Assembly (NCBI GenBank): GCA_003232015.1
Contig: QIKU01000272.1
Span: 1 to 8,132 of the forward strand
Direction: 5' to 3'
Origin: Gammaproteobacteria bacterium
Lineage (GTDB): Bacteria; Pseudomonadota; Gammaproteobacteria; UBA6429
Length of the DNA: 8,132 nt
Shown here: positions 6,880 through 8,132 of the stretch, piece after piece
How the letters are laid out: each line of letters starts with the position of its first letter
Numbering within the stretch: the stretch's first letter is position 1
The notes under the pieces: model-generated
What the model was told of the DNA's origin: nothing
The model's database searches: none
What the model saw: only the letters and a program-made list of their open reading frames with translations
Program-made: the position numbers and the translations under genes

Positions 6880-6899
6880 AATGTGATGCAGTTCACATT
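6880..6899. promoter_or_regulatory. CRP-type binding site at the diguanylate cyclase promoter
   Basis: TGTGA-N6-TCACA, the CRP core consensus without mismatch. The perfect inverted repeat extends to seven bases per arm, AATGTGA (6880-6886) and TCACATT (6893-6899). It lies 28-47 bases upstream of the cyclase ATG and overlaps the -10 hexamer on the same strand, with its centre near the expected transcription start. CRP or Vfr-type proteins bound at this place usually block rather than activate. The regulator itself is not in the window. Confidence 0.75.
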
Positions 6900-6902
6900 A
6901 TA
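6897..6902 (-). promoter_or_regulatory. -10 element of the diguanylate cyclase promoter
   Basis: On the minus strand this reads TATAAT, an exact sigma-70 -10 hexamer, 45 bases before the cyclase ATG. The predicted start of transcription is near 6890. The expected -35 position (about 6920-6925) reads TATTAA, a poor match, so the promoter may be weak or need help. The hexamer shares three bases with the CRP-type site. Confidence 0.55.
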
Positions 6903-7058
6903 CCGCTAATTTTGGTTGCTTAATAGCCAACTTAGGGTTAGCTTGCTATAAATTACCCCCAATAAAAAACATAACCTATTGATTTCAAATGAATTCTAAA
7001 AATGAAAAATCACAAAACCCCTGAATAAAGTAAGGTTAAACTTGCTTCAATAACAGTA

Positions 7059-7442
7059 TTAACGCAATAATAGCAAACTCACAGCAAATACCCTTTGCAG
7101 AATCACCTCAGGCAAACGATGTGCGCAACGCGCACCGAGTGGCGCGAACAAAACACTGAATAAACCCACAGCAACAAACGCCGGCAGATAAACAAAACCG
7201 ATACTGTACTCCGGCAACAATAAATTTCCCGTGCCCGGGCAGAAGAAACCGATGTTAATATAATAGTGGCCAGCGAAGTGCCAATCGCAAGGAGCATGCT
7301 AATAGCCTGGGTCAAAGCCCTGTAAGAAAAAACAATAGATTAAGGCCGGTACAATAATCAACCCACCGCCAACACCAAACAGTCCCGCAAGAAAGCCTGC
7401 GATTATTCCGGTAGCCACGTATAGGAAAAAATAGACAAGCTC
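7059..7442 (-). pseudogene. Degraded TauE/SafE-type permease
   Basis: Remains of a TauE/SafE membrane exporter, a family moving sulfite, sulfonates or other small anions. Reading from 7442, one frame gives GIIAGFLAGLFGVGGGLIIV followed by PALI, the conserved first helix and glycine motif. It meets a TAG at 7299-7301. The sequence resumes in another frame from 7309 with QAISMLLAIGTSLATIILTS and VSSARA, the conserved GTSLA motif. Near 7235 it returns to the first frame with EYSIGFVYLPAFVAVGLFSV and LFAPLGARCAHRLPE, which is the C-terminal end of the family, finishing at a TAA at 7059-7061. Intact members have about 250 residues; only about 127 codons remain, so roughly the middle half is deleted. 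No start codon lies in frame before the first piece, as TAG comes first. A working protein is not possible without major recoding. The family call is firm; the former substrate is unknown. Confidence 0.85.
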
Positions 7443-7520
7443 AAAAGTTTTTCCTCGATTACACTAAATTATTCAGTTGAGCCTACTTTATCCTGATTCT
7501 TTTAGCATTAACAAATTCTT

Positions 7521-7526
7521 TATAAT
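7521..7526 (+). promoter_or_regulatory. Probable -10 element for cca
   Basis: An exact TATAAT lies 60 bases before the cca start codon in the gap between the permease remnant and cca. No good -35 hexamer is seen at 16-18 bases; the region upstream is a T-rich TTCTTTT stretch. Transcription would begin near 7533, giving a leader of about 50 bases. Confidence 0.45.
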
Positions 7527-7585
7527 AGTATAGAGCTAATAGACTGCTAAAGATTAATCCTTACCCACATAGTGATAAAAGACTA

Positions 7586-8132
7586 ATGAGCATAAAAATT
7601 TACACCGTTGGCGGCTTTGTCCGCGACCAGTTACTTGGCATTACCAGCAAAGATAAAGACTGGGTGGTGGTGGGTGCAACAGCAGAACAAATGCAGGCTC
7701 AAGGCTACACAGCAGTGGGAAAAGATTTTCCTGTTTTTTTGCACCCACAAACAAAACAGGAATATGCACTAGCTCGCACCGAACGTAAAACAGCCGCTGG
7801 CTATACAGGTTTTAGTTTTAATACCAACACCGACGTCAGCCTGGAAGAAGATCTTATGCGTCGCGACCTCACCATTAATGCCATTGCTCAAGATGAACAA
7901 GGTCATATTATCGACCCCTATAATGGCCAACAGGATATAAAAGATCGCATTCTGCGGCATGTTTCGCCCGCCTTTGTTGAAGACCCTTTACGTGTATTAC
8001 GTGTTGCCCGCTTTGCAGCACGCTTTTCTTACTTAGGTTTTACGATTGCGGATGAAACACTCGCACTGATGCAAAAGATTACAGACTCGGGTGAAATTGC
8101 CACACTGGTTGCCGAACGTGTATGGCAGGAAC
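7586..8132 (+). CDS. cca: CCA-adding tRNA nucleotidyltransferase, 3' part cut by window edge
   Basis: Adds or repairs the CCA end of tRNAs; cytoplasmic. The frame stays open from the ATG at 7586 to the edge (182 codons), so the protein is partial at its C-terminus. It begins like the E. coli enzyme: [14 protein letters not shown] (the GG nucleotide-binding motif), then KDKDWVVVG with the metal-binding Asp pair, [42 protein letters not shown] (the RRD motif) and [16 protein letters not shown]. All catalytic elements visible in this part are intact. E. coli-type enzymes carry a C-terminal HD domain with phosphatase and phosphodiesterase activity; whether it is present here lies beyond the window. 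The ribosome binding site is weak (only AAAAGA before the ATG). The start is chosen because the homology begins three residues in. Confidence 0.96.
   Translation, partial: MSIKIYTVGGFVRDQLLGITSKDKDWVVVGATAEQMQAQGYTAVGKDFPVFLHPQTKQEYALARTERKTAAGYTGFSFNTNTDVSLEEDLMRRDLTINAIAQDEQGHIIDPYNGQQDIKDRILRHVSPAFVEDPLRVLRVARFAARFSYLGFTIADETLALMQKITDSGEIATLVAERVWQE

Noticed and set aside
6903..7058. Possible small gene or RNA between the cyclase promoter and the permease remnant
   Set aside because: A/T-rich with no convincing frame, ribosome binding site or stable hairpin. I see nothing there beyond the upstream part of the cyclase promoter.
7103..7315. 70-codon minus-strand frame as a separate gene
   Set aside because: Its first third is the middle piece of the TauE/SafE remnant and the rest is that remnant read out of frame, so it is part of the pseudogene.
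7769..7960. 63-codon minus-strand frame
   Set aside because: Antisense to highly conserved cca sequence (RTERK and RRDLTINA motifs).
1..8132. Defence system, CRISPR array, insertion sequence or prophage
   Set aside because: No direct-repeat arrays, transposase motifs, terminal inverted repeats around genes, or phage proteins were seen; apart from the remnant permease the genes look like ordinary chromosomal ones.

Overview
The window looks like a chromosomal stretch of a gammaproteobacterium of moderate, A+T-leaning base composition. The best taxonomic pointers are the truncated CCA-adding enzyme at the right edge, which follows the E. coli-type protein almost motif by motif, and an ECF sigma factor paired with a DUF3379-type anti-sigma protein. 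I cannot name the genus. Several genes hint at an aerobic or facultative lifestyle with periplasmic redox and perhaps sulfur chemistry: a secreted di-haem cytochrome c, a secreted DsrE-like protein and the remains of a TauE/SafE exporter. That theme is inference.

Layout. Positions 54-1573 (+) are a two-gene unit: a di-haem cytochrome c with a DUF302-like C-terminal domain, then a secreted stand-alone DUF302-like protein joined by a TAATG stop/start overlap. A perfect 17-bp inverted repeat follows at once (1572-1606). Positions 1648-2121 (-) encode an envelope-targeted thioredoxin-like protein with a WCSSC site. It is divergent from 2223-3492 (+), an ECF sigma factor followed by its membrane-anchored anti-sigma factor with an HX3CX2C zinc motif. 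The 101-bp gap between the divergent units holds a 9-bp dyad just before the sigma gene. Next come moaA (3622-4632, +; molybdenum cofactor synthesis) and an overlapping gene for a DsrE-like protein with a signal sequence (4574-5131, +). Its stop lies 2 bp from that of the convergent 5134-6852 (-), a Cache-HAMP-GGDEF diguanylate cyclase.

Upstream of the cyclase is a perfect TATAAT -10 element overlapped by a near-ideal CRP-type site (6880-6899), placed where a bound regulator would be expected to repress. Positions 7059-7442 (-) hold a decayed TauE/SafE permease: its N- and C-terminal pieces are recognisable, but there is a frameshift and the middle of the protein is missing. The window ends inside cca (7586 to the edge, +).

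Functional reading. The sigma/anti-sigma pair with its divergent thioredoxin-like gene is plausibly an envelope or redox stress module. The cyclase links a periplasmic ligand, and possibly cAMP status, to c-di-GMP. I see no CRISPR array, insertion sequence, tRNA or rRNA. The least-described parts are the cytochrome-DUF302 fusion with its DUF302 partner and the signal-peptide DsrE protein joined to moaA.
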